Positions 34,263 through 43,450 of a DNA stretch of 64,000 nt are shown here, piece after piece (the stretch's first letter is position 1; every line of letters starts with the position of its first letter). The DNA is from Erysipelotrichaceae bacterium (lineage in GTDB: Bacteria; Bacillota_I; Bacilli_A; Erysipelotrichales; Erysipelotrichaceae), in NCBI GenBank assembly GCA_017432885.1, contig JAFRIE010000029.1:1-64000 (forward strand). Reading direction: 5' to 3'. The notes under the pieces are model-generated. The model was not told where the DNA came from. It did not search any database and saw only the letters and a list, made by a program, of their open reading frames with translations. Position numbers and translations under genes: made by a program.

Positions 34263-34589
34263 ATGGCAATCATCGTGAATCTTCGATATACCGGGAAAGA
34301 CGGCAGTGCACTTCGCTTTGCTGAAGAGATGATCACAAGCGGAACAGTGGATAAGATCCGGGCAGAGAAGGGGAATCTGCGTTATGAGTACTATCGATCG
34401 GTCGAGGATCCGGAGACGGTGCTGCTGATCGACAGCTGGGAAGACCAGGAAGCCATCGACAGGCATCACGCTTCTGAAATGATGAATACGATCGCCATAT
34501 TGCGCGAAAAATACGATCTGCACATGAAAGTAGAACGCTTTACTGAACTGAAAGAGAATCAGAAAGACGACAGATACATCAGAAAGTAA
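34263..34589 (+). CDS. Antibiotic biosynthesis monooxygenase (ABM) domain protein
   Basis: A 108-aa single-domain protein of the dimeric alpha-beta ABM/YgiN fold. The features are the N-terminal strand IIVNLRYTGKDG, FAEEMITSGTVDKIRAEKGNLRYEYYRS, and VLLIDSWEDQEAIDRHHASEMM, where the last His pair is typical. Family members are small quinol oxidases or heme-degrading enzymes. The substrate is not determinable, though YgiN-type quinone handling is the commonest assignment. It lies 38 nt after the pyrophosphatase gene and may share its mRNA. Confidence 0.82.
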   Translation: MAIIVNLRYTGKDGSALRFAEEMITSGTVDKIRAEKGNLRYEYYRSVEDPETVLLIDSWEDQEAIDRHHASEMMNTIAILREKYDLHMKVERFTELKENQKDDRYIRK

Positions 34590-34621
34590 GGAATTGTCTA
34601 TTCAAGTTAACAGATTCTATA

Positions 34622-34633
34622 TATAATAGTTTT
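34622..34633 (+). promoter_or_regulatory. -10 element placed for a leaderless plsY mRNA
   Basis: TATAAT (34622-34627) ends 6 nt before the ATG at 34634 and there is no ribosome binding site. A normal start site would be at or next to the start codon. Confidence 0.5.
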
Positions 34634-35233
34634 ATGAACTATATTTGCACATCACTGATCTCTTATCTGCTGGGCAGTTTCAATACAGCCTACTTTATTG
34701 CAAAGGCAAATGGTTTTGACATTCGCGAAAGAGGAAGCAAGAATGCCGGTGCAAGCAACATCAAGGTCAACTTCGGCTGGGGAGCCGGTATCTTTACCTG
34801 TCTTTGTGACATGCTGAAAGCGATCATCGCAATGAAACTGTGCGCCTATCTGTTTCCTGATAACGAGATCATTCCGATCCTTGCGGGAGCCATGGCGGTC
34901 ATCGGGCACATTTATCCGTTCTATATGGGTTTCAAGGGCGGCAAGGGATTTGCCAGCTATATCGGTATGCTTCTGGGATTTAACTGGAAGTTCGCTCTGG
35001 TCATTATGGCCATCACGGCAATCGTGACTCTTTTAAGCAACTATATCGTCGTCGGAACCTTTGCGACCATGCTGATCGTTCCTCTTTATCTCATCTATAC
35101 CAAGGCAAATATCTATATCATTCTCATTGTCACTGCCATTTCCGTACTGATTGTCTATAAGCACCGCATAAACATCAGAAGGATCATCAACCACGAAGAG
35201 ATCGTCGTCTTTGAGAGAAAGAAAAAAGAATAA
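34634..35233 (+). CDS. plsY: Glycerol-3-phosphate acyltransferase PlsY
   Basis: The 199-aa membrane enzyme matches PlsY, which transfers acyl groups from acyl-phosphate to sn-glycerol-3-phosphate, the first step of phospholipid synthesis. The three conserved motifs are present: GSKNAGASNIKVNFGW (motif 1), FKGGKGFASYIGMLLG (motif 2) and KHRINIRRI (motif 3), in about five membrane helices. Length is typical (about 200). It is probably a monocistronic transcript that starts at or near the ATG, since TATAAT lies 6 nt upstream and no ribosome binding site is seen. A tRNA gene follows. Confidence 0.93.
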   Translation: MNYICTSLISYLLGSFNTAYFIAKANGFDIRERGSKNAGASNIKVNFGWGAGIFTCLCDMLKAIIAMKLCAYLFPDNEIIPILAGAMAVIGHIYPFYMGFKGGKGFASYIGMLLGFNWKFALVIMAITAIVTLLSNYIVVGTFATMLIVPLYLIYTKANIYIILIVTAISVLIVYKHRINIRRIINHEEIVVFERKKKE

Positions 35234-35295
35234 GAAAAACGTTTTATAAATCAATGAACAATCCCCGCAATTCGGCTATAATAGTAGATAGAAAC

Positions 35296-35371
35296 GGAGG
35301 ATTAGCTCAGTTGGGAGAGCGCGCCCTTCACAGGGGTGATGTCGCAGGTTCAAGTCCTGTATTCTCCACCA
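35296..35371 (+). tRNA. tRNA-Val, anticodon CAC
   Basis: A 76-nt cloverleaf with encoded CCA. Acceptor GGAGGAT pairs with ATTCTCC (one G-U), and the D-arm is GCTC/GAGC. Anticodon arm CGCCC/GGGTG carries the loop TTCACAG with CAC at positions 34-36, and the T-arm is GCAGG/CCTGT. CAC reads GUG (Val). TATAAT at 35277-35282 provides the promoter -10. Confidence 0.95.
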
Positions 35372-35381
35372 TTTCTGAAAC

Positions 35382-35404
35382 AAGGATCGTAAGATCCTTT
35401 TTGT
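35382..35404 (+). terminator. Terminator after tRNA-Val
   Basis: AAGGATC (35382-35388) and GATCCTT (35393-35399) with a T-run. The same stem follows tRNA-Ala at 37264. Confidence 0.85.
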
Positions 35405-35459
35405 GTGTTTCTTTTAGAACCAAAATGGTTTATGATTTTAGTAGATAAAGGAGTAAAGA

Positions 35460-37124
35460 ATGATGAATATTTCACCACTTCAGAAAGAAAGACTTCAGTA
35501 TAATCCAAAATTGCCGGGAATGCTTCGAAACGGTATTTCCGAGATCAGTGTAAAAGAAGGAAAAGAGACGGAAAGTGTAGCCGATCAGGCAAAGATCAAG
35601 GAACTTTTTCCGAATACCTACGGTAAGAAAGAAATCATCTTTGAGAAAGGTCAGAATACTTCAGCTGAAAAGAAACAGGTCGTAGGCGTTATCCTCTCCG
35701 GCGGACAGGCTCCGGGCGGACATAACGTGGTATGCGGTCTGTATGATGCCTTGAAAGCTACCAATAAAGAAAATGTACTGTACGGTTTCAAGGGCGGACC
35801 TAGCGGTCTGCTGGAAGACGATTATCTGGTTTTTGATGACGAATACATCAACCAGTTCAGGAATACCGGCGGTTTTGACATTATCGGTTCCGGCAGAACG
35901 AAACTGGAGACCGAGGAACAGTTTGCGGTAGCGGCGGAGGTATGCAGAAAGCACGGGATCACGGCGATCGTAATCATCGGCGGTGATGATTCCAATACCA
36001 ATGCAGCTGTTCTGGCTGAATACTTTGCTGCACATGAAACAGGCGTACAGGTAATCGGCTGTCCGAAGACGATTGACGGTGACCTGAAGAACGAGGATAT
36101 CGAGTGCTCCTTCGGTTTCGATACGGCAACCAAGACCTATAGCGAACTGATTGGAAATATTGAAAGAGATGCCAACTCAGCGAAGAAATACTGGCACTTC
36201 ATCAAAGTCATGGGCAGATCCGCTTCCCATGTCGCTTTGGAATGTGCACTGCAGACACAGCCGAACATCTGTCTGGTCGGTGAAGAAGTTGCCGCAAAGA
36301 AAATGTCTCTGTCTCAGCTTGCCGACTACATTGCCGATGCCGTAGCGGAAAGAGGAAACAGCGGCATGAACTTCGGTGTTGCGATCATTCCGGAGGGTAT
36401 CGTTGAATTCGTTCCGGAATTCTCGGTGCTGATCAAGGAAATCAACGAACTGCTGGCAGGCGAAAAAGCCGACGAATTCAATGCATTGGGCACATGGAAA
36501 GAAAGATACGCCTTTATCGAAAAAGGCCTGACCAAGGAATCGATGGATGTCTTCGCGATCCTTCCGGAAACCATCCAGCAGCAGCTGTTCATGGAAAGAG
36601 ACCCGCATGGAAACGTACAGGTATCGCTGATCGAATCAGAGAAACTCTTCTCTGCATTAGTCAAGGCAAAACTTGCGGAGAGAAAGAAAGCCGGAACCTA
36701 CAAGGGCAAGTTCTCTCCTCTGCATCATTTCTTCGGTTATGAGGGAAGATGCGCATTCCCTTCCAACTTTGATGCGGATTACTGCTACTCGCTGGGATAC
36801 AACGCATTCATGCTGATACAGTACGGATACAACGGATATCTGTCCAAGATCTCCAATCTGTCAAAACCGGCGGAAGAATGGGTTGCCGGAGGCATGCCGA
36901 TCACAAAGATGATGAACATCGAGAGAAGACACGGAGAAGACAAGCCGGTCATCCGCAAAGCGCTGGTTGAACTGGACGGCAAACCGTTCAAGTACTTCAC
37001 TGATCACCGTGAGAAATGGGCTGTCGAGACCTGCTACACCTATCCGGGTGCGATCCAGTACTACGGACCAAGCGATGTCTGTGATCAGACAACCAGGACG
37101 CTGGCTCTGGAAAAAGGAGAATAA
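35460..37124 (+). CDS. pfp: PPi-dependent 6-phosphofructokinase (PFP)
   Basis: The 554-aa protein is the long PPi-dependent phosphofructokinase, catalysing reversible PPi + fructose-6-P to fructose-1,6-bisphosphate + Pi. [10 protein letters not shown] carries the Asp pair that excludes ATP and marks the PPi type. The catalytic [14 protein letters not shown] and the [18 protein letters not shown] region follow, as does a family-specific late insertion ([20 protein letters not shown]). Length matches the TIGR02477 group. The start is ATG 35460 (a second ATG is at 35463), after AAAGGAG. It fits a PPi-saving glycolysis. Confidence 0.93.
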   Translation: MMNISPLQKERLQYNPKLPGMLRNGISEISVKEGKETESVADQAKIKELFPNTYGKKEIIFEKGQNTSAEKKQVVGVILSGGQAPGGHNVVCGLYDALKATNKENVLYGFKGGPSGLLEDDYLVFDDEYINQFRNTGGFDIIGSGRTKLETEEQFAVAAEVCRKHGITAIVIIGGDDSNTNAAVLAEYFAAHETGVQVIGCPKTIDGDLKNEDIECSFGFDTATKTYSELIGNIERDANSAKKYWHFIKVMGRSASHVALECALQTQPNICLVGEEVAAKKMSLSQLADYIADAVAERGNSGMNFGVAIIPEGIVEFVPEFSVLIKEINELLAGEKADEFNALGTWKERYAFIEKGLTKESMDVFAILPETIQQQLFMERDPHGNVQVSLIESEKLFSALVKAKLAERKKAGTYKGKFSPLHHFFGYEGRCAFPSNFDADYCYSLGYNAFMLIQYGYNGYLSKISNLSKPAEEWVAGGMPITKMMNIERRHGEDKPVIRKALVELDGKPFKYFTDHREKWAVETCYTYPGAIQYYGPSDVCDQTTRTLALEKGE

Positions 37125-37128
37125 AGAT

Positions 37129-37153
37129 AAGGCTTCCATTGTGAAGCCTTTTT
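37129..37153 (+). terminator. Terminator of the PPi-phosphofructokinase gene
   Basis: AAGGCTTC (37129-37136), six-base loop, GAAGCCTT (37143-37150) and T-run. Confidence 0.9.
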
Positions 37154-37177
37154 CTTGTGCTATAATAATACTGTGAT

Positions 37178-37253
37178 GGGGCGTTAGCGCAGTTGGGAGC
37201 GCGCATCGCTGGCAGCGATGAGGTCACGGGTTCGAATCCCGTACGCTCCACCA
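37178..37253 (+). tRNA. tRNA-Ala, anticodon GGC
   Basis: A 76-nt cloverleaf with encoded CCA. The anticodon arm CATCG/CGATG holds the loop CTGGCAG with GGC at 34-36, reading GCC. The acceptor stem GGGGCGT/ACGCTCC includes the G3-U70 wobble pair that identifies alanine tRNA. The T-arm is ACGGG/CCCGT. TATAAT at 37161-37166 is the -10. Confidence 0.96.
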
Positions 37254-37263
37254 GTATGAGAAT

Positions 37264-37286
37264 AAGGATCTACGAGATCCTTTTTG
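37264..37286 (+). terminator. Terminator after tRNA-Ala
   Basis: AAGGATC (37264-37270), TACGA, GATCCTT (37276-37282) and T-run. The arms are identical to those after tRNA-Val, but the loop differs. Confidence 0.85.
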
Positions 37287-37306
37287 TTAGAAAGAGAGGA
37301 CTGTGC

Positions 37307-37837
37307 ATGAAAATAGAAGTAAATGCCAGAGGAAGCAGGGAATACTACGACGAGTTTCTATACATTGTTCCAAGATACAGACAATACCAGAAGAACCTTA
37401 GGAAGAAGACACATAGACTGACGCATTATCTGACTGTCTATGAAGTCCTTGCCTTTGTTGTAGGAGCACTGAACGCCTTCTTCTACTATCTGAACGGAAA
37501 TGTCATTCATCTGGTGATGGCCTGCATGCTGGGATTGATGCTGGTCATCTATCTGCGCTATCATTTCACTGTCGGCAGACAGATCAAGGCATACCTGAAT
37601 GAAAAGGGAAACAAGGAAATTGAAATCAATGAGGAATACATCGGATTCCGGGACGATTCCAAGGATATCAGGCTGAAATGGGATGAACTTAGCGGTATCG
37701 TTATGGGAAAATACGGACTCTGTTTCCTTCCGAAAGACCAGACCGGCATCCTGATCTCCGTCAGCAAGGAATATATGGGTGAAGTGATGCAGGGTTTAAA
37801 AGAAATAGGGAAAGAAGATCTGATCACAGAGAAATAA
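37307..37837 (+). CDS. YcxB-like membrane protein, 176 aa
   Basis: The start is ATG 37307, after AGAGAGGA; longer frames would run into the tRNA-Ala gene. Residues about 38-85 hold two membrane helices (YLTVYEVLAFVVGALNAFFYY and VIHLVMACMLGLMLVIYL). The C-terminal about 80 residues form a beta-rich cytoplasmic domain (EIEINEEYIGFRDDSKDIRL, KWDELSGIVMGKYG, FLPKDQTGILIS) like the PH-related domain of YcxB proteins. The function of YcxB is unknown. It is a monocistronic unit between the tRNA terminator and a bidirectional terminator. Confidence 0.75.
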   Translation: MKIEVNARGSREYYDEFLYIVPRYRQYQKNLRKKTHRLTHYLTVYEVLAFVVGALNAFFYYLNGNVIHLVMACMLGLMLVIYLRYHFTVGRQIKAYLNEKGNKEIEINEEYIGFRDDSKDIRLKWDELSGIVMGKYGLCFLPKDQTGILISVSKEYMGEVMQGLKEIGKEDLITEK

Positions 37838-37861
37838 AAAGAGCTGCAAACGCAGCTCTTT
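37838..37861. terminator. Bidirectional terminator between the YcxB-like gene and the PTS operon
   Basis: AAAGAGCTGC (37838-37847), AAAC, GCAGCTCTTT (37852-37861): a 10-bp stem flanked by A- and T-rich tracts, serving convergent genes. Confidence 0.85.
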
Positions 37862-37882
37862 GTTTTGCTTACCGTGCTGAAA

Positions 37883-39145
37883 CTAGTGCAGCAGTCTGGC
37901 AATCAGACCTTCGATAATGCCGAACAGCGAGAAGTCCTGCCCGCCATATACCAGCATCCATGGCTGAATCGTATTGTTGAAGAAGTAAGCGCCGAAGCCT
38001 ACCAGTAATACCATTACAACGCCGTTGATCGCACAGGCAATGATCGTACCTCTGATACCGCCTTTTGCGTTTGCTACGATGGCAGCACAGCCGTTCTCGA
38101 AGAAGCAGGTGAAGATCAGCGGAAGGATGACAGTCGGGAACATGCCTCTGGTGAGCAGGATGGTAATCGTAGAAGTGATGACCGCTACGATGAAGCCGAT
38201 CAGCAGAGAGTTAGGACCATAACCGAAGAGTACCGGGCAGTCCAGTGCAGGAATAGCACCCGGAACGACTTTTTCGGCAATACCCTTGAAAGCAGGAACG
38301 ATTTCAGCAATCAGCATACGTACGCCCTGCAGCATGACAGTAACGCCGACACCGAAGTATACGGAGTGGACGAACCAGTAAGAGAAGAAGCTTCCGCCGT
38401 AGCCGAATACTTCAGCCGGAGCAAGGCCGTTGGCCTGCAGTACGAAGTACATGACGATGTAGACCAGGGAAATGGCCAGCGAACCGGTAATGGATACTTC
38501 TCTTAAGAAACCTAAGGACTTTGGAAGTTTCAGATCTTCGCAGCTCTTGGATTTGTCGCCGACGATTGGAGCGATCAGACCTGCCAGAACAGACAGTGTC
38601 GTTGTCGGGTGACCGATCGAGAAGTCTTCTTTGCCTGTGACATCCTTTACCAGAGGTCTCATCAGGTTCGGAGCGACGATCATGTACAGAGCTGTAAATA
38701 CGGCAGCCAGACCGATCAGTTTTCCGCCTGTTAGACCGGCATCAACACCGGCAGCGATGAAGACATACGGGAACCAGTAAAGCATGTGTCCTGTCAGGAA
38801 GACTGTCTTCCAAGGAGTGAAACGGGCAACCAGAAGGTTGATCGCAAAGGCAACGATCATAACGATACCGATCTGCGTACCGTACTGACCGCCGATGTCG
38901 ATGTTTGCTCCGGCGTTGCCAGGCATCAGCGTATTGAAGGCATTGATGATACCATCGATGGAGTTGCCGGTGATAAGACCGGTACCGGTATTCAATACGA
39001 AGAAGCCTACTGCCGTCATCAGAGTTCCTCTAATGACTTCAGAAACCGATTTCTTCTGCAGGATCAGACCGATCATTGCTACTAAAGCAAGGAAAATCGC
39101 ACCCTGACCAAAGATCTCATTGATAATAAAATTGAGAATTGCCAT
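37883..39145 (-). CDS. PTS ascorbate-type transporter subunit IIC (UlaA family)
   Basis: A 420-aa membrane protein with about ten helices, matching the UlaA/SgaT family of PTS permeases. The N-terminus NFIINEIFGQGAIFLALVAM is family-typical, and the features VGFFVLNTGTGLI and GHMLYWFPYVFIAAGVDAGL occur in order. It forms the membrane channel that imports and phosphorylates L-ascorbate or a similar polyol/sugar acid. Substrate identity is not proven by sequence. It is the last gene of a IIA-IIB-IIC operon and starts behind GGGGG on the minus strand. Confidence 0.88.
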   Translation of the reverse strand: MAILNFIINEIFGQGAIFLALVAMIGLILQKKSVSEVIRGTLMTAVGFFVLNTGTGLITGNSIDGIINAFNTLMPGNAGANIDIGGQYGTQIGIVMIVAFAINLLVARFTPWKTVFLTGHMLYWFPYVFIAAGVDAGLTGGKLIGLAAVFTALYMIVAPNLMRPLVKDVTGKEDFSIGHPTTTLSVLAGLIAPIVGDKSKSCEDLKLPKSLGFLREVSITGSLAISLVYIVMYFVLQANGLAPAEVFGYGGSFFSYWFVHSVYFGVGVTVMLQGVRMLIAEIVPAFKGIAEKVVPGAIPALDCPVLFGYGPNSLLIGFIVAVITSTITILLTRGMFPTVILPLIFTCFFENGCAAIVANAKGGIRGTIIACAINGVVMVLLVGFGAYFFNNTIQPWMLVYGGQDFSLFGIIEGLIARLLH

Positions 39146-39179
39146 AAATTACCCCCTTCTTTCTTTGTAATAGCTTTCT

Positions 39180-39470
39180 CTATTTATTGAATTCATTCAG
39201 ATATGCCAGTACTTTTTCTTCGATTTCCGCATTGTCCATGAAGTTTTCGATAATTACTACAGGCATCTCGGCTCTATCTGCGATCCTTTCCGCCAGATCG
39301 CGGGAAATAAAGATCACATCACAGGGATTGGACAGACAGGTCCCGACATCGCCGACCAGCGTATCGGCTTCCAGTCCGTTCTTCTTCAGCACATCATCGA
39401 TCGCCATTCTCAGCATCAGCGATGATCCGCATCCGAATCCGCATACACATTGAATCTTAGGTAATGCCAT
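39180..39470 (-). CDS. PTS ascorbate-type subunit IIB
   Basis: The 96-aa IIB protein has the lactose/ascorbate-type phospho-cysteine loop near its N-terminus (IQCVCGFGCGSSLMLRMAID, catalytic Cys near residue 10). It then has the alternating beta-alpha elements DVIFISRDLAERIADR and VVIIENFMDNAEIEEKVL. It passes phosphate from IIA to the sugar bound by IIC. It sits between IIA (3-nt gap) and IIC (34-nt gap) and has AGGAGG before its start. There is no riboswitch or leader in the gaps. Confidence 0.9.
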   Translation of the reverse strand: MALPKIQCVCGFGCGSSLMLRMAIDDVLKKNGLEADTLVGDVGTCLSNPCDVIFISRDLAERIADRAEMPVVIIENFMDNAEIEEKVLAYLNEFNK

Positions 39471-39473
39471 TTT

Positions 39474-39920
39474 TTAAACCTCCTCAGCATTGTTTATTCT
39501 TTGATACAGTTCTTCAACCGTCTTTGATTCCGCAAGTCTTTCGATCGATCCCTTCCGCATCAGAACTCTGGCGATCTTCTGCAGCGTCTCGATGTGGGAT
39601 ACTTTATCCACACAGGCCAGACACATCACAACATTCACCGGATCATTGCTGCTTCCGAAATTGACAGCTTCTTTTAAGGTAATCAGGGACACGCTGGAGC
39701 GGATAACTGCAGGACAGGGAGCACTGTGTGCCAAAGCAAAACCTTTGGTCAGTACAATGTATGGTCCCAGTTCTTCGACGCTGCGTATCATATCGTCGAT
39801 ATACTGTTTTTTGATATCACCGGATGCGATCAGCGGCTCTCCGGCCAGCTTAATGGCTTCCTTCCAGTCCGATGCTTCCAGTCCGACTTTGATATTATCT
39901 TTTTTCACCAGCTCTTCCAT
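39474..39920 (-). CDS. PTS subunit IIA (mannitol/fructose type, UlaC-like)
   Basis: The 148-aa IIA protein leads the operon. The phosphohistidine is the His of TKGFALAHSAPCPAV (about residue 65). The rest (ASDWKEAIKLAGEPLI, SSNDPVNVVMCLACVDKVSHIETLQKIARVL) matches the PTS_EIIA_2 fold used by UlaC. A minus-strand TATAAT (complement of 39938-39946 region) lies about 20 nt upstream of the start. The divergent pckA gene is 147 nt away. No HTH/PRD regulator is adjacent, so control must come from elsewhere. Confidence 0.88.
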   Translation of the reverse strand: MEELVKKDNIKVGLEASDWKEAIKLAGEPLIASGDIKKQYIDDMIRSVEELGPYIVLTKGFALAHSAPCPAVIRSSVSLITLKEAVNFGSSNDPVNVVMCLACVDKVSHIETLQKIARVLMRKGSIERLAESKTVEELYQRINNAEEV

Positions 39921-40066
39921 AAATGTTCTTCTTGATTCCTATTATACTATATTTCGTAAAGTTGAACACTTATGCGATCTGCAGGGCGAGATGAAACATC
40001 AGGAAATAAAAATGCTACAATGAAATTGGCGATGAAGCACATACAATTGACAGGAGGTATCGATTG

Positions 40067-41671
40067 ATGAAACAGCTCGATTTGGGGAAATACGGCATTT
40101 CTGATGTGAATGAGATCATTTATAATCCGTCCTATGAACTGCTTTTTGAAGAAGAAATGAAAAACGAACTGGAAGGATATGAAAAGGGACAGCTTACGCA
40201 GCTGGATGCGGTCAATGTTATGACCGGTATCTATACGGGAAGATCGCCTAAGGACAAATACATTGTCATGGATGACAAGTCTGGGGATACGGTCTGGTGG
40301 ACATCCGAAACATATCCGAACGATAATCATCCGATGTCCGGAGAGGTATGGGAAAAGGTCAGAGACCTTGCCCGAAAACAGCTGAGCGGCAAGAGACTGT
40401 TTGTGGTGGATGCCTTCTGCGGTGCCAACAAGGATACCAGAATGGCAGTCCGCTTCATCATGGAAGTCGCCTGGCAGGCACATTTTGTCCGCAACATGTT
40501 CATCAAGCCTTCGAAAGAGGAACTGGAAGCGTTTGAACCGGATTTTGTCGTATACTGCGCATCCAAGGCGGAAGTTGAGAATTACAGGGAACTCGGACTG
40601 AATTCCAGCACCTGTGTCGCCTTCAACATCACCTCCAGGGAACAGGTCATCCTGAATACCTGGTACGGCGGCGAAATGAAGAAAGGCATGTTTTCGATGA
40701 TGAACTACTACCTTCCTCTGAAAGGCATCGCTTCGATGCACTGTTCCGCCAATACCGATCTGAAGGGAGAGAACACGGCAATCTTTTTCGGACTCTCCGG
40801 TACGGGTAAGACGACGCTTTCTACCGATCCGAAGAGACTGCTGATCGGTGATGACGAACACGGCTGGGACGACAACGGTGTCTTTAATCTGGAAGGAGGA
40901 TGCTACGCCAAGGTCATCAATCTGGATAAAGAATCCGAACCGGATATCTACAACGCGATTCGAAGAAACGCCTTACTGGAAAACGTGACAGTCGATGAGA
41001 AAGGAAAGATCGACTTTGCGGACAAGTCTGTGACGGAAAATACCAGAGTATCCTATCCGATCGATCATATCGATAAGATCGTCCGGCCGGTCTCCAGCGC
41101 TCCTGCCGCAGAAAACGTGATCTTCCTATCTGCGGATGCCTTCGGCGTTCTGCCTCCTGTTTCCATTCTGAACCCGGAACAGACACAGTACTATTTCCTT
41201 TCCGGCTTTACCGCCAAGCTGGCAGGAACAGAAAGAGGCATCACTGAACCGACGCCGACTTTCTCGGCCTGTTTCGGTCAGGCCTTCCTGGAACTGCCTC
41301 CGGTGAAGTATGCGGAAGAGCTGGTCAAAAAGATGAAAATGTCGAATGCGAAAGCCTACCTGGTCAATACCGGCTGGAACGGCACAGGAAAGAGAATATC
41401 CATCAAGGATACCAGAGGGATCATTGACGCGATCCTGAACGGTGCCATCAATAAATCGGAAACGAAAAAGATTCCATACTTCGATCTGGAAATACCGGTT
41501 AGACTGGAAGGCGTCGATACGGGGATCCTGGATCCGAGAGACACATACAGCGATCCGGAAGAATGGGATAGAAAGGCCAAAGATCTGGCTTCCAGATTCA
41601 TAAAGAATTTCTATAAATACGAGGACAGCGAAGCGGGGAAGAAATTAAAGAAAGCCGGTCCTGAACTGTAG
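40067..41671 (+). CDS. pckA: Phosphoenolpyruvate carboxykinase (ATP)
   Basis: The 534-aa enzyme interconverts oxaloacetate + ATP with PEP + CO2 + ADP. It shows [12 protein letters not shown] near the start, the P-loop [12 protein letters not shown], the metal-binding [24 protein letters not shown], and the adenine-binding [16 protein letters not shown]. The start is ATG 40067 behind AGGAGGT, not the in-frame TTG 3 nt earlier. In anaerobic Firmicutes the reaction often runs toward oxaloacetate for succinate formation, but direction is not readable here. A terminator follows. Confidence 0.96.
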   Translation: MKQLDLGKYGISDVNEIIYNPSYELLFEEEMKNELEGYEKGQLTQLDAVNVMTGIYTGRSPKDKYIVMDDKSGDTVWWTSETYPNDNHPMSGEVWEKVRDLARKQLSGKRLFVVDAFCGANKDTRMAVRFIMEVAWQAHFVRNMFIKPSKEELEAFEPDFVVYCASKAEVENYRELGLNSSTCVAFNITSREQVILNTWYGGEMKKGMFSMMNYYLPLKGIASMHCSANTDLKGENTAIFFGLSGTGKTTLSTDPKRLLIGDDEHGWDDNGVFNLEGGCYAKVINLDKESEPDIYNAIRRNALLENVTVDEKGKIDFADKSVTENTRVSYPIDHIDKIVRPVSSAPAAENVIFLSADAFGVLPPVSILNPEQTQYYFLSGFTAKLAGTERGITEPTPTFSACFGQAFLELPPVKYAEELVKKMKMSNAKAYLVNTGWNGTGKRISIKDTRGIIDAILNGAINKSETKKIPYFDLEIPVRLEGVDTGILDPRDTYSDPEEWDRKAKDLASRFIKNFYKYEDSEAGKKLKKAGPEL

Positions 41672-41687
41672 AAAAAAGCAGCGATAC

Positions 41688-41716
41688 AGACTTCATTCAA
41701 CAGAGTGAAGTCTTTT
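41688..41716 (+). terminator. Terminator of pckA
   Basis: AGACTTCA (41688-41695) and TGAAGTCT (41705-41712) with T-run. Confidence 0.85.
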
Positions 41717-41727
41717 TGTTTTTACGA

Positions 41728-41739
41728 TAGAATAGAGAT
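41728..41739 (+). promoter_or_regulatory. -10 element placed for a leaderless rlmD mRNA
   Basis: TAGAAT (41728-41733) ends 6 nt before ATG 41740; no ribosome binding site precedes the gene. Confidence 0.45.
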
Positions 41740-43074
41740 ATGAAACTGAATGTCAAGAAGACAGGAATCAATGGAGAAGGGATCGCTTACTTTCAGCGTA
41801 AGCCGGTCTTTATCGATGGCTGTTTTCCAGATGAAACAGTGGAGTGCTCTCTGGAAGACAAGGGAAGATACCTCAAAGGGAAACTGATCCGGATCCTGAA
41901 AAAGAGTCCGGATAGAATATCCTGTGCCTGTCTGTATCAGAAAGAATGCGGAGGCTGTGCGCTGATGCCTCTGAAATATCAGAAACAGCTGCAGATCAAG
42001 AAAGAACTTCTGAAAGAAGCGCTGTACAAATATGCCGGTTATACAGAAGAAATCGGGGATATTGTACCAGGCGGAGACTGTCTCTATTACCGGAACCGCA
42101 GCAATCTTCCGGTCATAGAAGAGGATGGCACACTTGTATCGGCAATGTACCGCAGCGGAAGCAATCATCCGATTCCGATCGAACAGTGTCCTGTCCATGA
42201 TATCCCGGTTGAAAGAATGAGACTAGCCATCCTGCAGATATTGAATACGAACCATTATTCAGCCTACTCTCAATCCGAGAAGAAGGGCATCAGACAGCTG
42301 GTCGTCAGAGGTTTCGATACCGATTATCAGGCCGTCATCATCACCGGCAACGATATTCTGGATCGCAAGACCATAGAAGAACTGTCACATATCCGACATC
42401 TTTCTTCCATCTATCAAGGTATCAACATTCAGAAAGATCCGATCCGGATGATGCCGGAGAAGCTAAAACGTTTATACGGGAAAGAGAAGATCACTGTTAA
42501 ATTAGACAAATATGAATTAAGTCTGAGCCCGCAGGCTTTCTTTCAACTCAACAGAGGTCAGGCTGAAAGGATCTACCGGGATGCGGTATCGTTTGTTCCA
42601 GAGGGAAGCAATAGAGTCGTTGAAGCATACAGCGGGATCGGAACGATTTCCCTCTATTTAAGTAAAAAAGCCAAAGAAGTGATCGGAATCGAATTGGAGA
42701 AGGAAGCCGTAAAAGACGCAATAGAAAACGCCGAAAGAAACGGCTGCCGGAATCTGCGTTTCCTGTGTTCTGATGCATCCAGGGCGATCCGGAAGCTTCT
42801 GGAAAAGAATAATGTCAATGTACTGCTGGTAGATCCCCCAAGAACAGGGCTGGATCAGGAACTGATCGAAACGCTATTACGCTCAAAGATCGAAAGACTC
42901 GTATATATTTCCTGTAATCCGGCAACTCTGGGAAAGGATCTGTATCAGCTACAGGAAAAATACCGTATTCAAGAGATTAAAGGCTATGACATGTTTCCGA
43001 ATACGCCACTGGTAGAAACACTGGTCTGTCTTGACCGCAGATCAAAAGAAACGGGGAAGGGAAATGGACATTAA
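41740..43074 (+). CDS. rlmD: 23S rRNA (uracil-C5)-methyltransferase, RlmD/RumA family
   Basis: A 444-aa SAM-dependent RNA methyltransferase. The N-terminal TRAM domain (about 1-55, VKKTGINGEGIAYFQRKPVF) is followed by an iron-sulfur cysteine cluster (CACLYQKECGGC). The methylase domain has the SAM loop EAYSGIGTISLYLSKKAKEV, LLVDPPRTGLD, and the catalytic Cys in LVYISCNPATLGKDL. These proteins make m5U in 23S rRNA. Gram-positive members may act at U747, U1939 or both, so the exact site is open. ATG lies 6 nt after a -10. The next gene overlaps its end by 11 nt. Confidence 0.88.
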   Translation: MKLNVKKTGINGEGIAYFQRKPVFIDGCFPDETVECSLEDKGRYLKGKLIRILKKSPDRISCACLYQKECGGCALMPLKYQKQLQIKKELLKEALYKYAGYTEEIGDIVPGGDCLYYRNRSNLPVIEEDGTLVSAMYRSGSNHPIPIEQCPVHDIPVERMRLAILQILNTNHYSAYSQSEKKGIRQLVVRGFDTDYQAVIITGNDILDRKTIEELSHIRHLSSIYQGINIQKDPIRMMPEKLKRLYGKEKITVKLDKYELSLSPQAFFQLNRGQAERIYRDAVSFVPEGSNRVVEAYSGIGTISLYLSKKAKEVIGIELEKEAVKDAIENAERNGCRNLRFLCSDASRAIRKLLEKNNVNVLLVDPPRTGLDQELIETLLRSKIERLVYISCNPATLGKDLYQLQEKYRIQEIKGYDMFPNTPLVETLVCLDRRSKETGKGNGH

Positions 43075-43432
43075 GACCTTTTTTGAAGACGTGATAAAAC
43101 AGGACAGAGAAAGACTGAAGACTTATTTTCATGAGAATGCACTCATCAATTGGCACTGCAGCAACGAGTCTTTTCATGTAGACGAATACATCCGGGTGAA
43201 CTGCGATTATCCGGGCTCCTGGAAAGGAGAGATTGAAAGGCTGGAAGAGAATGGCAATGAATTGATCCTGGCCGCAAGAGTTTACTCGCAAGAGGACGAC
43301 AGTTCTTATCATGTTGTTAGTTTTATCCGTTTAAAAGATGACAGAATCATATCCATGGATGAATACTGGGCAGAAGACGAAGAAGCGCCAGAGTGGCGGA
43401 AAATCTTGTGTATCGGACGAAAAATCAAATAG
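43064..43432 (+). CDS. SnoaL-like (NTF2 fold) protein
   Basis: The start ATG 43064, behind GGGGAAGGG, overlaps the last 11 nt of rlmD. The 122-aa product begins with a helix (DIKTFFEDVIKQDRERLKTYF), followed by HENALINWHCSNESFHVDEYI, and then a curved-sheet pattern (LILAARVYSQEDDSSYHVVSF) ending in DEYWAEDEEAPEWR. This layout, especially the WHCSNE and DEYWAEDEEAPEW segments, matches nuclear-transport-factor-2-like proteins. These are a scaffold for many small-molecule functions, so no activity can be named. Confidence 0.78.
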   Translation: MDIKTFFEDVIKQDRERLKTYFHENALINWHCSNESFHVDEYIRVNCDYPGSWKGEIERLEENGNELILAARVYSQEDDSSYHVVSFIRLKDDRIISMDEYWAEDEEAPEWRKILCIGRKIK

Positions 43433-43450
43433 AAAAACGGAGAAACACTT

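Noticed and set aside
35382-37286. The two identical AAGGATC/GATCCTT stems as a mobile or dispersed repeat
   Set aside because: Both are simple terminators directly after tRNA genes, and the sequence outside the stem differs.
37193-37306. N-terminal extension of the YcxB-like gene
   Set aside because: It would translate through the tRNA-Ala gene. ATG 37307 has AGAGAGGA.
39947-40861. Long minus-strand frame (304 codons) over pckA
   Set aside because: Antisense to pckA and covering the pckA/PTS promoter region; no coding signature.
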